Below, piece after piece: positions 1-10,501 of a DNA stretch of 64,000 nucleotides. The DNA comes from Thraustochytrium sp. TN22 (taxonomy: Eukaryota; Sar; Bigyra; Thraustochytrida; Thraustochytriidae), in contig JABLUY010000028.1 of NCBI GenBank assembly GCA_013306675.1, positions 62,001-126,000 on the forward strand. The letters are read 5' to 3'. The notes beneath the pieces were generated by a model. That model was not told the origin of the DNA and did no database searches. It saw nothing but the letters and a program-made list of their open reading frames with translations. Position numbers and translations under genes: made by a program. Numbering within the stretch: the first letter of the stretch is position 1; every line of letters begins with the position of its first letter.

Positions 1-288
1 GTGAGCGAGCGACCGCGCGCGCGCTTGAGAAGTCTGCCGCCGCTCGATCCCACAACGGGAAGCTTCGCTGCTGGGTTGGGCGAACGTGTGCACCACGCTT
101 GGGTGTCCCCGGCCCAACAATCCGAGCCTTTTCAAGTCTGCAGTGCCAGCCAGCACGGGCTTCTCGACTTGTCAAGCTGCGCAAGCTGCGCAAGCTGCGC
201 AAGCTGCGCAAGCTGCGCAAGTCGTGGCACGACGATGACAACGTGAGACATGGAAAAAGACAGCTGAGTTGTAAAAAAGAGACAGAAA
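1..288. other. Left-edge gene-free stretch
   Basis: This is the 3' flank of minus-strand transporter copy A. Apart from the 9-bp minisatellite at 173-221, no feature is seen. Short reading frames here are low-complexity GC-rich shadows. Confidence 0.6.
173..221. repeat. 9-bp minisatellite, about 5.4 units
   Basis: The unit CAAGCTGCG is repeated head to tail about 5.4 times without visible variation. It lies about 70 bp beyond the stop codon of transporter copy A. Another 9-bp-period array (unit TTCGCGTGC) sits just upstream of copy F, so 9-mer arrays flank members of this family. Confidence 0.9.
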
Positions 289-2010
289 TCAGAGAGCCAT
301 GGGGTTAACCGCCTCGACATCGGCCTTGGCGTCCTTGCCGAAATCGTGGCCGAAGGAGCGCTCCAGCCAGGCGCGGCCATCACGCTTGGTGTACCACCAC
401 CAGATGGCAATGTGCATGACGATGAAGGCGATGAGGCCGACGGAAGCGCCGGCAGCGCCACCGCGACCGGCCTCAAAGCCAATCGACAGGGCGAGGAAGA
501 AGCCCGGGTAGACGAGGAAGAGCATGAAGATGTAGAAGATGGGGAAGGCCTTGAAGGTCGCCGCGAGGTCGCCCAGGCGGCGCGCCGCGCCAATCGGCAG
601 CGAGCGGACCTTGGGGATGGGGTAGAAAAGCACGACTCCAAAGACGTTGAACAGCACGTGGCACATGGCGAGCTGGAAGCCCTCCGGCTTGTCCGACACA
701 AGCGAGGCAAGCACGCCGGTGAGCGTGGTGCCGATGTTAGCGCCGAGCGTGAGCGGGAGCATGCCCTCGAGCGTCAGCGTACCCATCGCGACCAGCGGCG
801 TCAGCGTCGAGGTGGTGATGGACGAGGACTGCACGAACATGGTCACACCGCAGCCAATGAGGATGTTCAGGTAGCCGTTGTAGTTGAGCGCGTTCTGGAG
901 CACCTCCTCGGCGGCGCCGCGGACAGCGATACCGAGCAGCTTGACCATGCCGAGAAGCGAGACGATGAGCATGACGAGCGAGAGCACGAGCGTGACCCAG
1001 CCGGCGGCGGTGGCGCTGACGTCGTTCTCCGCGAAGACGCCGGCCTTGTTGATCTTGTAGGCGTCGAAGTGCGTCTGGGCACCGGCCAGGATGGTCTCGT
1101 CGACGGTGATGTCCGAGGTGGTGGTCGGCTTGACGCAGTAGTGGAACTTGGCCTTCTCCTTCTTGGACACCGTCTCGTTCTTACCCGTCTCATCGTCATA
1201 GTACACGTAGCCGCACTGCGTGGTGAGGACGGCGGTACCGGTCTTGTCGCAGCGCTTCTGCGAGAACTTGTGGTCGCCGCACTTGCCGGCGCCAGTAACC
1301 TCATCGGTGATCTTGTAGTTGGTGCCGCAGAGGAAGTCGGCGCACAGGTCGATGGACGGGCGGCCGTAGGCGAAGTCCTTGAGCACGTCCTTGTCGACCG
1401 AGACGATCTTCTTGGCGACCGCGGCTGTCACGATCTTGAGCGGGCCCTCCCAGTCCTCGCAGTTATCCGTGGTATCGTCACAGGCAACGAAGGACTCCTT
1501 GATGGCCTCGGTGATGAGGTAGAGGATGCCGCCGTTGCCGCCGTTGATGGCGGACGAGATGGCCTCGAGCGGCAGCCACAGGCAGACGTTCATGTAGTTG
1601 AACATGTCGTGGACGGTGGCGCCCGCGAAGCCGCGGCGGTACTGCTCGCGGTCGCCGACGAAGCCGAGCGAGACGATGGTGTTGGTGACGGAGGTGCCGA
1701 TGTTGGCGCCGAAGACGATGGGGATGCCGGTGGCGACGTCGAGGACGCCGGAGCCGGCGGCCGTGACGACGATGGAGGTGGTGGTGGACGAGGACTGGAT
1801 GAGCACGGTGGCGAGGATGCCGACCATGAGGCCGGCGACCGGGTTCGAGACGGCGCTGAAGAGGGAGCTGGCGTTGGGGCCGGCCACGATCTTGAAGCCG
1901 TTGCCGAGCAGGTCGAGGCCAACGAGGAACCAGTAGAGGAAGAAGAGAATGCCCACAAAGAGGGCGAAGCCCTTGGCCACGCCCTTGGGCGTGAACTGCG
2001 GCATCTCCAT
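289..2010 (-). CDS. SLC34-type Na+/phosphate cotransporter, copy A
   Basis: Predicted 573-residue plasma-membrane symporter that imports inorganic phosphate with sodium (SLC34/NptA family, Na_Pi_cotrans repeats). The two inverted family repeats are plain: QSSSTTTS at residues 72-79 with GANIGTS at 101-107, and QSSSITTS at 394-401 with GANIGTT at 423-429. Between them lies a large, presumably extracellular loop (about 170-330) with eight cysteines (177, 184, 223, 228, 244, 254, 266, 292) and an N-glycosylation sequon (NET, 278-280). This matches the disulfide-bonded glycosylated loop of animal NaPi-II. The reading frame is open further upstream, but the ATG of MEMPQFTPKG is chosen because the same start is shared by six of the seven copies. 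It is intronless. The first 330 residues are almost the same as copy D, whereas the C-terminus (ALSIGFEAGRGGAAGASV) matches copies B and G. Confidence 0.95.
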   Translation of the reverse strand: MEMPQFTPKGVAKGFALFVGILFFLYWFLVGLDLLGNGFKIVAGPNASSLFSAVSNPVAGLMVGILATVLIQSSSTTTSIVVTAAGSGVLDVATGIPIVFGANIGTSVTNTIVSLGFVGDREQYRRGFAGATVHDMFNYMNVCLWLPLEAISSAINGGNGGILYLITEAIKESFVACDDTTDNCEDWEGPLKIVTAAVAKKIVSVDKDVLKDFAYGRPSIDLCADFLCGTNYKITDEVTGAGKCGDHKFSQKRCDKTGTAVLTTQCGYVYYDDETGKNETVSKKEKAKFHYCVKPTTTSDITVDETILAGAQTHFDAYKINKAGVFAENDVSATAAGWVTLVLSLVMLIVSLLGMVKLLGIAVRGAAEEVLQNALNYNGYLNILIGCGVTMFVQSSSITTSTLTPLVAMGTLTLEGMLPLTLGANIGTTLTGVLASLVSDKPEGFQLAMCHVLFNVFGVVLFYPIPKVRSLPIGAARRLGDLAATFKAFPIFYIFMLFLVYPGFFLALSIGFEAGRGGAAGASVGLIAFIVMHIAIWWWYTKRDGRAWLERSFGHDFGKDAKADVEAVNPMAL

Positions 2011-3738
2011 GGTTTTGGGGTTGGCTAGCTGGAAAGCGTGCCTTGTGTTTGAAGTCTTGTTTCGGGTTTGCTGCTGCCGCCCGGCGGCACCTGGCCGCGC
2101 GCCTCTCGCGCGCTCCACCGCAAAAGGTGAGAAGATTGGCGACTTGCAGTGGGTCCGGGAGGGCCGCTCACTGCGCCCCAACCGTGCAGTCGGATCAACT
2201 CTGGCACGTGCGGCGGCGAGCGGAGGTCGCAAAAAGAGCGTACCCTAGGCCTACTAGCTCAGATCACTGTTCCTGCCGTGAGTGGAGCAGGCAGGACCTG
2301 GCAGGTGCTTGCGAGTCGCGAGCCGTGTGCTTCCAACTTACGCATCTAGCCTCGTGCCTCGCGGCGAGGTCGTTGCTCGAATTGTAAGGCGAGCAGCCCA
2401 CCTGGCAAGCGCGGCAGCTGCTGCAGGCCGGCCGCAGCCAACCACGCGCGGCGCAGACTGCACGATTGAATCTTCGCAGCCAGGGCGAAGACAGCTTGAA
2501 GGGAAAACACAGCCCTTGAGGGTGCTGCGAGCTCCCCCCGAGGGTGTGAGCTCGAAGTCGCAGGGCAGCGAGCCGGGGCCAGTCGTTCATGGCGAGCTCC
2601 TCTGGCGCAGCCGTGACGGGCACGAAGTTGCCAGTCGGGCTGGCGCACGTGTGAAGTTTGCGTGCCCTGCGTGCCTACCATTCCCCCTCATGCCTTGACC
2701 AAGCGAGACCGCGATGCGGCCAGCTGCATCATGACCTGCGATAGACAAGCTGCGTGCTTTTTTTGTGATGAGCCGCTTGCGTCCGCGGCGCGCGCCGCCG
2801 CGCGCCGCCGTCCAGCGCCACCCTTCTCCCGCACGCCCAGGCTGCGCCACTGTGCCACAGCGCTCGCTGGTCTCACCTCCATCCATCCAAACGCGCGTGT
2901 GGCCACGCGCCACGGAGAAGATACGAGGCGACGACGCCACGCGCGCGCATGCAGATTCAGCGGCTGAGCGACCAGCACTCCTGGTCCGCGCGGCAGCGAC
3001 GGGCCGGCGGCGGCGGCGGCGACGGCGGCGGCGGCGGTGGCAGCCTGCGCTTGAAGGGGCGCGCGCCGCCGTGGCGGTGTTGCAGTGGGCCTTGCCAAGA
3101 GCTAGCTGGCTAGTGGGCGAATTGCACCCACCGTGGGCAACAACTTGCATGCCGCCCCGCGGCGCATGGACAAGCTGCCGACGGGGGCATGACATTGATG
3201 CACGCAGGCGGATAGGGTGCTCGCATCGCATTGCATGTCTCACCCGCGCAATCCGAATTTCGAAGTCAAGAAAAATGCGAATCGGTCCTCGGGCTCGGAC
3301 TCGGGTCCGGACTCGGACTTGGACTTCTCTTCACCAGAAATTGGTACCTGGTACTACTGCCGAATCCGCAAATGGAGACGGCGGTATGGTGGTACCAGTT
3401 GTTGGGTGACCTGTTGCCAAGTTGAAGTGCGAGCTCTGCGAACGACTTCGTTTCGCAAGTAGCGTAAGGAGTCACCCTGTCCTCTGATGTTCACGTTTTT
3501 GACAAGAGACGGGCTTCGTGTTTCCCGCCAGCTCCTGCGGGCAGCCGTCCTTCTCCACTGGCTCGCCGGTAAACATTTTCGGCATTCCATCTGCACCAAG
3601 CAAGAGGTGTGCTGTTGGCGGCGGCGCACAAGCTGCACAGTGATCAATGTCATTGACACGACGCAAAGAAGAGGATTGGATCCCGCGAAGCCTTTAAAAA
3701 AGACACACTTCAAACTGATTTGCACGCAGCCAAACGAA
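2011..3738. other. Spacer between copies A and B
   Basis: This holds the 5' flank of copy A and the 3' flank of copy B. CACGTG hexamers lie at 2205-2210 and 2646-2651, a possible bHLH site but expected by chance in such DNA. A degenerate GGACTCG-type repeat lies at about 3291-3330. No gene is supported. Confidence 0.5.
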
Positions 3739-5457
3739 TTAAATCGCCAGAGGGTTGACGGAGGAGGCCTCAACCTTGCCCTCGTTGCCGGCAAAGTCGT
3801 GACCAAAGGAGCGCTCGAGCCACGCGCGGCCGTCGCGCTTGGTGTACCACCACCAGATGCTAATGTGCATGATGACGAAGGCGATGAGGCCGACGGAAGC
3901 GCCGGCAGCGCCACCGCGACCGGCCTCGAAGCCGATCGACAGGGCGAGGAAGAAGCCCGGGTAGACGAGGAAGAGCATGAAGATGTAGAAAATGGGGAAG
4001 GCCTTGAAGGTGGCAGCCAGGTCGCCGAGACGGCGCGCCGCGCCAATCGGCAGCGAGCGGATCTTGGGGATCGGGTAGAACACGAGGACACCGAAGACGT
4101 TGAACAGCACGTGGCACATGGCGAGCTGGAAGCCCTCCGGCTTGTCCGAGACCAGCGCGGCCAGCACGCCCGTGAGGGTGGTGCCGATGTTGGCGCCCAG
4201 CGTGAGCGGGAGCATGCCCTCCAGGGACAGCGTGCCCATGGCGACCAGCGGCGTCAGCGTCGAGGTGGTGATGGAGGAGGACTGCACGAACATGGTGATG
4301 CCGCAGCCGATGAGGATGTTCAGGTAGCCGTTCCAGTTGAGCGACTTGCGCATAAAATCCTCGGCGGCGCCGCGCACAGCCCGGCCGAGGATCCTGACCC
4401 TGGCGATGAGGGAGACAACCAGCATGACGAGAGAGAGGATGAGCGTGATCCAGCCAGCAGCGGTGGAGCTCACGTCGTTCTCGTAGAAGATACCCGCCTT
4501 GTTGATCTTGTAGGCGTCGAAGTGCTCCTGGGCGCCAGCGAGGATGGTCTCGTCGACGGTGATGTCCGAGGAGGTCGTCGGCTTAAAGCAGTAGTGGAAC
4601 TTAGCCTTCTCCTTCTTGGACACCGTCACGTTCTCGCCCTCGTCCTCGTCATAGTACGTGTAGCCGCACTGCGTGGTGAGGACGGCAGTGCCGGTCTTGT
4701 CGCAGCGCTTCTGCGAGAACTTGTGGTCGCCGCACTTGCCAGCGCCAGTGAGCTCATCGGTGATCTTGTAGTTGGTGCCGCAGAGGAAGTCGGCGCACAG
4801 GTCGATGGACGGGCGGCCGTAGGCGAAGTCCTTGACGACGTCCTTGTCGACCGCGACGACCCTCTTGGAGATGGCCGAGGTGACCACCTTGAGCGGGCCC
4901 TCCCACTCCTCGCAGCCCTCGCCGGTGCATGCCGAGAAGGACTCCTTGATGGCCTCGGTGATGAGGAAGAGGATGCCGCCGTTGCCGCCGTTGATGGCGG
5001 ACGAGATGGTCTCGAGCGGCAGCCACAGGCAGACGTTCATGTAGTTGAACATGTCGTGGACGGTGGCGCCCGAGAAGCCGCGGCGGTACTGCTCGCGGTC
5101 GCCGACGAAGCCGAGCGACACGATGGTGTTGGTGACGGAGGTGCCGATGTTGGCGCCGAAGACGATGGGGATGCCGACGGCAACGTCGAGGACGCCGGAG
5201 CCGGCGGCCGTGACGACGATGGAGGTGGTGGTGGACGAGGACTGGATGAGCACGGTGGCGAGGATGCCGACCATGAGGCCGGCGACCGGGTTCTCCACGG
5301 CACTGAAGAGCGAGCCGGCGTTGGGGCCGGCGAGGATGGTGAAGCCGGCGCCGAGGAGGTCGAGGCCGACGAGGAACCAGTAGAGAAAGAAGAGGACGCC
5401 GACGAGGTAGGCGAAGCCCAGGGCCACGCCCTTGGGCGTGAAGTGCGGCATCTCCAT
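3739..5457 (-). CDS. SLC34-type Na+/phosphate cotransporter, copy B
   Basis: 572-residue paralogue in the same orientation as copies A and C. Start at MEMPHFTPKG. The N-terminal half and the loop form SFSACTGEGCEEWEGP are shared with copies E and G rather than A. The loop carries the sequon NVT instead of NET. The stretch after the loop is unusual: ARVRILGRAVRGAAEDFM has two charged substitutions (K to R, L to R) in a region where the other copies have MVKILGLAVRG or MVKLLGIAVRG. The AEDFMRKSLNWNGY segment is otherwise found only in copy F. Both QSSS signatures and both GANIG motifs are intact, so the protein looks functional, but the extra arginines at a membrane boundary could alter it. Intronless. 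Confidence 0.95.
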   Translation of the reverse strand: MEMPHFTPKGVALGFAYLVGVLFFLYWFLVGLDLLGAGFTILAGPNAGSLFSAVENPVAGLMVGILATVLIQSSSTTTSIVVTAAGSGVLDVAVGIPIVFGANIGTSVTNTIVSLGFVGDREQYRRGFSGATVHDMFNYMNVCLWLPLETISSAINGGNGGILFLITEAIKESFSACTGEGCEEWEGPLKVVTSAISKRVVAVDKDVVKDFAYGRPSIDLCADFLCGTNYKITDELTGAGKCGDHKFSQKRCDKTGTAVLTTQCGYTYYDEDEGENVTVSKKEKAKFHYCFKPTTSSDITVDETILAGAQEHFDAYKINKAGIFYENDVSSTAAGWITLILSLVMLVVSLIARVRILGRAVRGAAEDFMRKSLNWNGYLNILIGCGITMFVQSSSITTSTLTPLVAMGTLSLEGMLPLTLGANIGTTLTGVLAALVSDKPEGFQLAMCHVLFNVFGVLVFYPIPKIRSLPIGAARRLGDLAATFKAFPIFYIFMLFLVYPGFFLALSIGFEAGRGGAAGASVGLIAFVIMHISIWWWYTKRDGRAWLERSFGHDFAGNEGKVEASSVNPLAI

Positions 5458-6958
5458 GATGGACTGTTGCTTGCGAACAAGGCTGATGCTGCTCTGGTGA
5501 GCTGTTCTCTCGGTTGAGGTTTTGCTTCTGGGTTTGCTGCTGCACGGGGAGGGGGGGGGATTTGGAGGAGCTGCTCTCCCCCCATCGCGCTTCTTGGCGG
5601 ATCTTCGCACCTGCTATGAGTGGGTCGCTGCCGCCAGGCTTTTCGTTGCTGCTGCATCTAGGCTCCTGTGCACTTGTTATTGTTGGGACTGGGTTCTTGT
5701 GGCTGCCTGCAGCTCGGTCGCATCTTCTCCTCGTGCACGCGCTTGCTGCAACCGGGCGATGCTGGAGCCTCTCGGCGACCCAACTTCCGCAAGGATGGGA
5801 GCCGCGCCGTGAGGCACGGGCGCCGTGAAGCTCGCGCCGCCTTGCGTGCACCGCGTGCACCGCGTGCAAGCGCCGCGACCATTCAAAACCCAGGGTGGCC
5901 TCCTTGAAATTAGAGAACGAGAGAGCGAGAGAGCGAGCGCGACAAGGCGCGACGGGCCTGGGCCGCCGACCAGGCCCGCCAAGATCCGTGGTCGCCTCGC
6001 GCGGCCGGCGTTGTGATGCTCAGCACCTCTCGCGCAGCGTCCCCACCCACCCATCTCCCCTCACTTTCCCGCTGGTGGAGCCCGAAGCGCACCACGCTGA
6101 GCGCCGCGCGCGCCTCGCCTTGCCTTGCCGCGCCACCCTTGCGGCGACCCGTCTCCTGCCTTGGCTTGATTTTTGTCCTCGCCACGCCTCGCCACGCCTC
6201 GCCTCGCCGCGCCTCGCCGCGCCGCGCCGCGCGACTTCGCCCTCGCCTCCGCCTCCTCGCGCCGGCCTTGCGCGCGCGAATACCCTGTGCCGCGCCGGTC
6301 CTGTGCGGTGGGACACTCGCTCTCCATCCCGGTCGGTCCGCGTAGTACGCGGGACTGTGGTCCCCCGCCTGACCCGAGGGGCCCGGGGTCGCACCGAGGC
6401 GCGCGTGCCGCACCTTGGGGGAGCCTGCAGTGAACCAGTACAGTGCAGCTCAAGTTGCGGTTGATTCAACTTGATTGGTGCACAGCTGCAGTCACGGCTG
6501 GCCCGAGGCGCGGGTGGTGGCGGCGCGCGGCCACGGCGGGTGGCGCGGCCGCGCGGAGCATAGTTCGGCTCGGACGTTGCGCAGCGCAGCGCAGCGCAGC
6601 GGTGGAAGTTGGAAGGCCGAGGGGCGGGCTTCAAGTTGGCCGTGGCGAGGGCGCTCGCCGCTCGAGTCGAGGAGCGTCGTGCGCCTGCGCAGGAAGGCAG
6701 GAGGTGTACGCGGGGCCCGCCGGGGAGAATCTTGCGCAAGAAGACGCGATACACAGAGGCGCAGAGAGAGAAAGGGAAATGGGAAACACAGATTGCTTGA
6801 TTGCTTGATTGCGTGCCATCGATGATGGGCGGGCATGTGGCGACCACTACGAGACAGGGGTGTCGCTCTACGACTCTAGCTCTGAGCTAGCTCGATGAAA
6901 TGAACGCTGCAGGGTGCCTGGGGAGATCGGGCCTGCAGTGCCAGTGGTACAACTCCAT
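5458..6958. other. Spacer between copies B and C
   Basis: Contains the B promoter side and the C 3' flank. The stretch 6170-6240 is low-complexity GCCTCGCC-type sequence. A GAATCTTG octamer, also seen upstream of copies D, E and G, is at 6727-6734 on the plus strand. No gene is supported; long minus-strand frames here are arginine/alanine-rich and look like composition artefacts. Confidence 0.5.
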
Positions 6959-8647
6959 TTAGAGCTGCGCCGGGTTGACGGAGACCACCTCCTTGGCGTT
7001 CTTCTCGTCAAAGTCGTGGCCGAAGGAGCGCTCGAGCCAGGCCTTGCCGTCGCGCTTGGTGTACCACCACCAGACGGCGATGTGAATGGCAATGAAGGCG
7101 ATGAGGCCAAAGGCAGCACCGCCGGCGCCACCGCCACCAGCCTCGAAGCCGACAGAAAGGCCGAGGAAGAAGCCCGGGTACACGAGGAAGAGCATGAAGA
7201 TGTAGAAGATGGGGAAGGCCTTGAAGGTCGCCGCGAGATCACCGAGACGGCGCGCTGCGCCAATCGGCAGCGAGCGGACCTTGGGGATCGGGTAGAAGGT
7301 GACAACACCAAAGACGTTGAAGAGCACGTGGCACATGGCGAGCTGGAAGCCAGCGCGGTCGTCACCCACGAGCGCCGCCAGAATGCCGGTGAGCGTGGTG
7401 CCGAGGTTGGCGCCCAGCGTGAGCGGGAGCATGCCCTCCAAGGAGAGTGTGCCCATGGCGACGAGCGGCGTCAGCGTCGAGGTGGTGATGGAGGAGGACT
7501 GCACGAACATGGTGATGCCGCAGCCAATGAGGATGTTCAGGTAGCCGTTCCAGTTGAGCACCTTCTGGAGCACCTCCTCGGCGGTGCCGCGCACCGCGAT
7601 GCCGAGAAGCTTGACCATGCCGAGAAGCGAGACGATGAGCATGACGAGCGAGAGGACAAGCGTAATCCAGCCTGCGCCCTCAGAGCTGATGCCGCCCTCC
7701 GCGATGGGACCGCCGGTGTTGAGGATGTAGCTGTCAAAGTGCTGTTGGGCGGCAGCCAGAATGGTCTCGTTGACGGCAATGACCGGATCGTCAATCGAGG
7801 ACCGGATACAGTAGTTGAAACGCGCCTCCGCGTCTGACCCCACCTGCTCGCCGTCCACGACGTCATCACAGTTGTAGCCGAAGACCGCGAGACCTCCCAC
7901 GTCAGCGCAGCGTTCCTGCTTGAAGACGTGGTAGCCGCAACGGTTCTCCTCCGCATCCCAGTTGTTGGTGCAGAGAAAGTCCTCGCAGAGGCCGAGCGAA
8001 GGCCGGCCGTAGGCGAAGTCCTTGATGACGTCCGAGTCCACGTCGATGATGAGCTTGGTAATGTACTCCGTGACGATACCCAGTGGGCCCTCCCACTCCT
8101 CGCAGTCATCGCCGTCGCACTCCACGAAGCCGTCCGCGATTTCCTTGGTGATGAGGTAGAGGATGCCGCCGTTGCCGCCGTTGATGGCCGACGAGATGGC
8201 CTCGAGCGGCAGCCACAGGCAAACGTTCATGTAGTTGAACATGTCATGAACCGTGGCGCCAGAGAAGCCGCGCCGGTACTGCTCGCGGTCGCCCACGAAG
8301 CCGAGCGAGACGATGGTGTTGGTCACGGAGGTGCCGATGTTGGCGCCGAAGACCATCGGGATGCCGGTCGATACGTCCAGGACGCCAGCGCCAGCGGCCG
8401 TAACGATGATGGACGTTGTCGTGGATGACGATTGCACAAGCACGGTCGCCAGGATGCCCACCATGAGGCCCGCCACTGGGTTCTCGACGGCACTGAAGAG
8501 CGTTCCGGCATTCGGTCCAGCCACCAGCTTGAAGGCGTCACCAAGCATGTCCAGGCCCACGAGGAACCAGTACAGAAAGAAGAGCACGCCCACAAAGAGC
8601 GCAGATCCCTTGGCCACGCCCTTGAGAGTGAAGTGCGGCATCTCCAT
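6959..8647 (-). CDS. SLC34-type Na+/phosphate cotransporter, copy C (divergent)
   Basis: 562 residues, start MEMPHFTLKG. The membrane core is conserved (QSSSTTTS and GANIGTS in repeat 1; QSSSITTS in repeat 2), although repeat 2 reads GANLGTT instead of GANIGTT. The extracellular loop is strongly diverged from the other six: it reads VECDGDDCEEWEGP, then LGLCEDFLCTNNWDAEENRC, and keeps an even set of cysteines but a different spacing. The conserved VDETILAGA is changed to VNETILAAA, which creates a new glycosylation sequon. The C-terminus (GLSVGFEAGGGGAGGAAFG) is the form also found at the end of copy D, almost base for base. It is preceded by a CTG run in the 5' leader. Of all copies this is the best candidate for a specialised transporter. 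Confidence 0.95.
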   Translation of the reverse strand: MEMPHFTLKGVAKGSALFVGVLFFLYWFLVGLDMLGDAFKLVAGPNAGTLFSAVENPVAGLMVGILATVLVQSSSTTTSIIVTAAGAGVLDVSTGIPMVFGANIGTSVTNTIVSLGFVGDREQYRRGFSGATVHDMFNYMNVCLWLPLEAISSAINGGNGGILYLITKEIADGFVECDGDDCEEWEGPLGIVTEYITKLIIDVDSDVIKDFAYGRPSLGLCEDFLCTNNWDAEENRCGYHVFKQERCADVGGLAVFGYNCDDVVDGEQVGSDAEARFNYCIRSSIDDPVIAVNETILAAAQQHFDSYILNTGGPIAEGGISSEGAGWITLVLSLVMLIVSLLGMVKLLGIAVRGTAEEVLQKVLNWNGYLNILIGCGITMFVQSSSITTSTLTPLVAMGTLSLEGMLPLTLGANLGTTLTGILAALVGDDRAGFQLAMCHVLFNVFGVVTFYPIPKVRSLPIGAARRLGDLAATFKAFPIFYIFMLFLVYPGFFLGLSVGFEAGGGGAGGAAFGLIAFIAIHIAVWWWYTKRDGKAWLERSFGHDFDEKNAKEVVSVNPAQL

Positions 8648-8666
8648 GTTAATCGTTGGGTCCCTG

Positions 8667-8667
<1 letters not shown>

Positions 8668-8699
<32 letters not shown>
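8668..8699. repeat. (CTG)n microsatellite in the leader of copy C
   Basis: About 10.7 uninterrupted CTG units (CAG on the transcribed-gene strand) start 20 bp upstream of the copy C start codon. Copies D and G also have CAG-rich leaders. Confidence 0.9.
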
Positions 8700-8701
<2 letters not shown>

Positions 8702-10257
8702 CGCTATTCGCTCAGGCTTTGGTTTCAGGTCTGCTCCTGCTGGACGTGCACGGACCCTTGGGAGAGATCTTGTGGTGGGCACGAGAAGGCGGGATTCGCT
8801 CAGGTCCTCTCAAATCAAACATGCTGTGCATCTGCGAATCTTGCAGGCGGCACCAACGATTGGCGCCAAGGCGCGCGATCTGCTCGCAAGCATCGTCTGG
8901 ACAAGAGCGCGTGAAGGCTTGCATCGGCAGCCCGCATCTTCGCGGCGAGCCACCCGGGCTGCTCTAGGCGCTTGAGGCTAGCTCGCTTGCGCCACGCGCG
9001 AACTCAAGATTCGCTCTCCGCGACGCGGCGCCAGCCACGCCTGCGCTCCCTGCCCTTTGTCGTGAAATCGAGCTCCTCCATTGGCGCGACGTGAGTGGTG
9101 ACGCGCGAGCTGAATCCGGTTCGGGCCGCCGAAAAAGGCTCGCCTCCACGCTGCGGTGAGAGTGTTTCAGACTGTTTCAGGCTGTCACACGTCTTCCCTC
9201 ATCACAGCCGGTTCGTCCGCCAAAGGGCCACACTCAAACGCGCACACCCTGGCGCTGTGTTGGAAGCCCGCCTTCAAGTTGCGCCGCGACGACGCAAAAG
9301 GGTTGCAAATCGCAAGCGCGAGCGGGAGGAGGCTAGCTAGAGGAGCAGCGAAAAACCGGGCGACCGACGACGATCTCAGCCTGCAGCCTGCCGCGTAGCT
9401 TCGCGGGCGCGTCGGCCATTGGCGATGACAAGCCGGGCCGAGGCTATCTGTCGTACGAGATTGCGCCCAATGTGGGGTGCGTGCAGGGGTTTCAAGCAAG
9501 GTTTGTAGGGTGCCCCGAGCTAGTTGGTCTGCGAACAGCTTAAAGAGCTGGTCGGCTTGCTTGGGCAGCGCGTGCAACGCATTTAATGTGGGCCGCACGG
9601 ACACACCTCTGCGCAGAGCAGCGCGTGCCAGCCAGCAATCAATCCGCGTCGGTCATGCAGGCCTCTGTCGTACGTGCTCGCCGAGCGAGCTGTTCCCAAT
9701 AAAAGGCGGGGTGAAGCGTGCGAGGGCGTGGGCGTGGGCACGCAGGAGACGTTGAGCGATGTAAGAGGCGTGGAGAGCTGGGTGGAGAGCTGGAACACGC
9801 AAGGCTGCGAAGGCGGCGAGGTCTAGCTAGAGCTTCAACGCCTGCTGCTGCGATGCTGCTTTGCATGGGCAAGAGCTTCGACGACTTCTTCAGATATGCT
9901 CTGCGTCAAAGACAAGAGAACTGTTGTTGAGCATGAGTACGTGCTGCGTGTACATCTGCAGCATGATCCTCGTCACGTTGAGCACGAACTGCGTCGCCAC
10001 GCTCACGCTCTCGGCCGCGCTTAGTTCTTCGTCCAAGGCCGTTCTTGCTGCCGAGGCGAGGTACGAGGGCAGGAGTATGGGCCTTTGTCTTCTTCGAGCA
10101 CAAGTAGCCACATCTGGAGCGCGGCCATCCCTACGTCCAGCATCATACAAGATCGGCACTCTTCTGCACTCTGGTTTCTTTTGTCCAGGCGATGTCACTG
10201 CACTTGCATGCCGCGAAGCATGCCGAGGTGCATGGTCATGCGCATCGTGAAGCCAAG

Positions 10258-10353
10258 CTGAAGAGAAAGGTTGTCAAGGCCATCACCAGCTGAAGAGAAA
10301 GGTTGTCAAGGCCATCACCAACTGAAGAGAAAGGTTGTCAAGGCCATCACCAG
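10258..10353. repeat. 32-bp direct repeat, three units
   Basis: Three head-to-tail units begin at 10258, 10290 and 10322, each starting CTGAAGAGAAAGG. The only difference seen is G to A at the end of unit 2. The array runs directly into a perfect palindrome. Confidence 0.95.
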
Positions 10354-10379
10354 CAGGTGCACGTGCACGTGCACCTGCT
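10352..10379. repeat. Perfect 28-bp palindrome
   Basis: The left half AGCAGGTGCACGTG is followed exactly by its reverse complement. The centre contains two adjacent CACGTG hexamers (10360-10365 and 10366-10371). The palindrome overlaps the end of the 32-bp array and the start of the 62-bp duplication. Confidence 0.95.
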
Positions 10380-10501
10380 CTCGTGCGAGCAGTGCCGTTG
10401 GCTCAACATGGTGCCGGCAAACAGCATGAGGATCGAGGACTCTCGTGCGAGCAGTGCCGTTGGCTGAACATGGTGCCGGCAAACAGCATGAGGATCGAGG
10501 A
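10378..10501. repeat. 62-bp tandem duplication
   Basis: Two copies begin at 10378 and 10440, each starting CTCTCGTGCGAGCAGTGCC. They differ at one base seen by eye (CTCAAC against CTGAAC). Confidence 0.95.

Noticed and set aside
346-2028. Long plus-strand frame opposite copy A, and similar 550-740 codon frames opposite copies B to G
   Set aside because: They are exact antisense of the transporter genes, rich in Glu, Asp, Gly and Arg, and have no domain. With nearly every third codon position G or C, the complementary frame rarely meets a stop.
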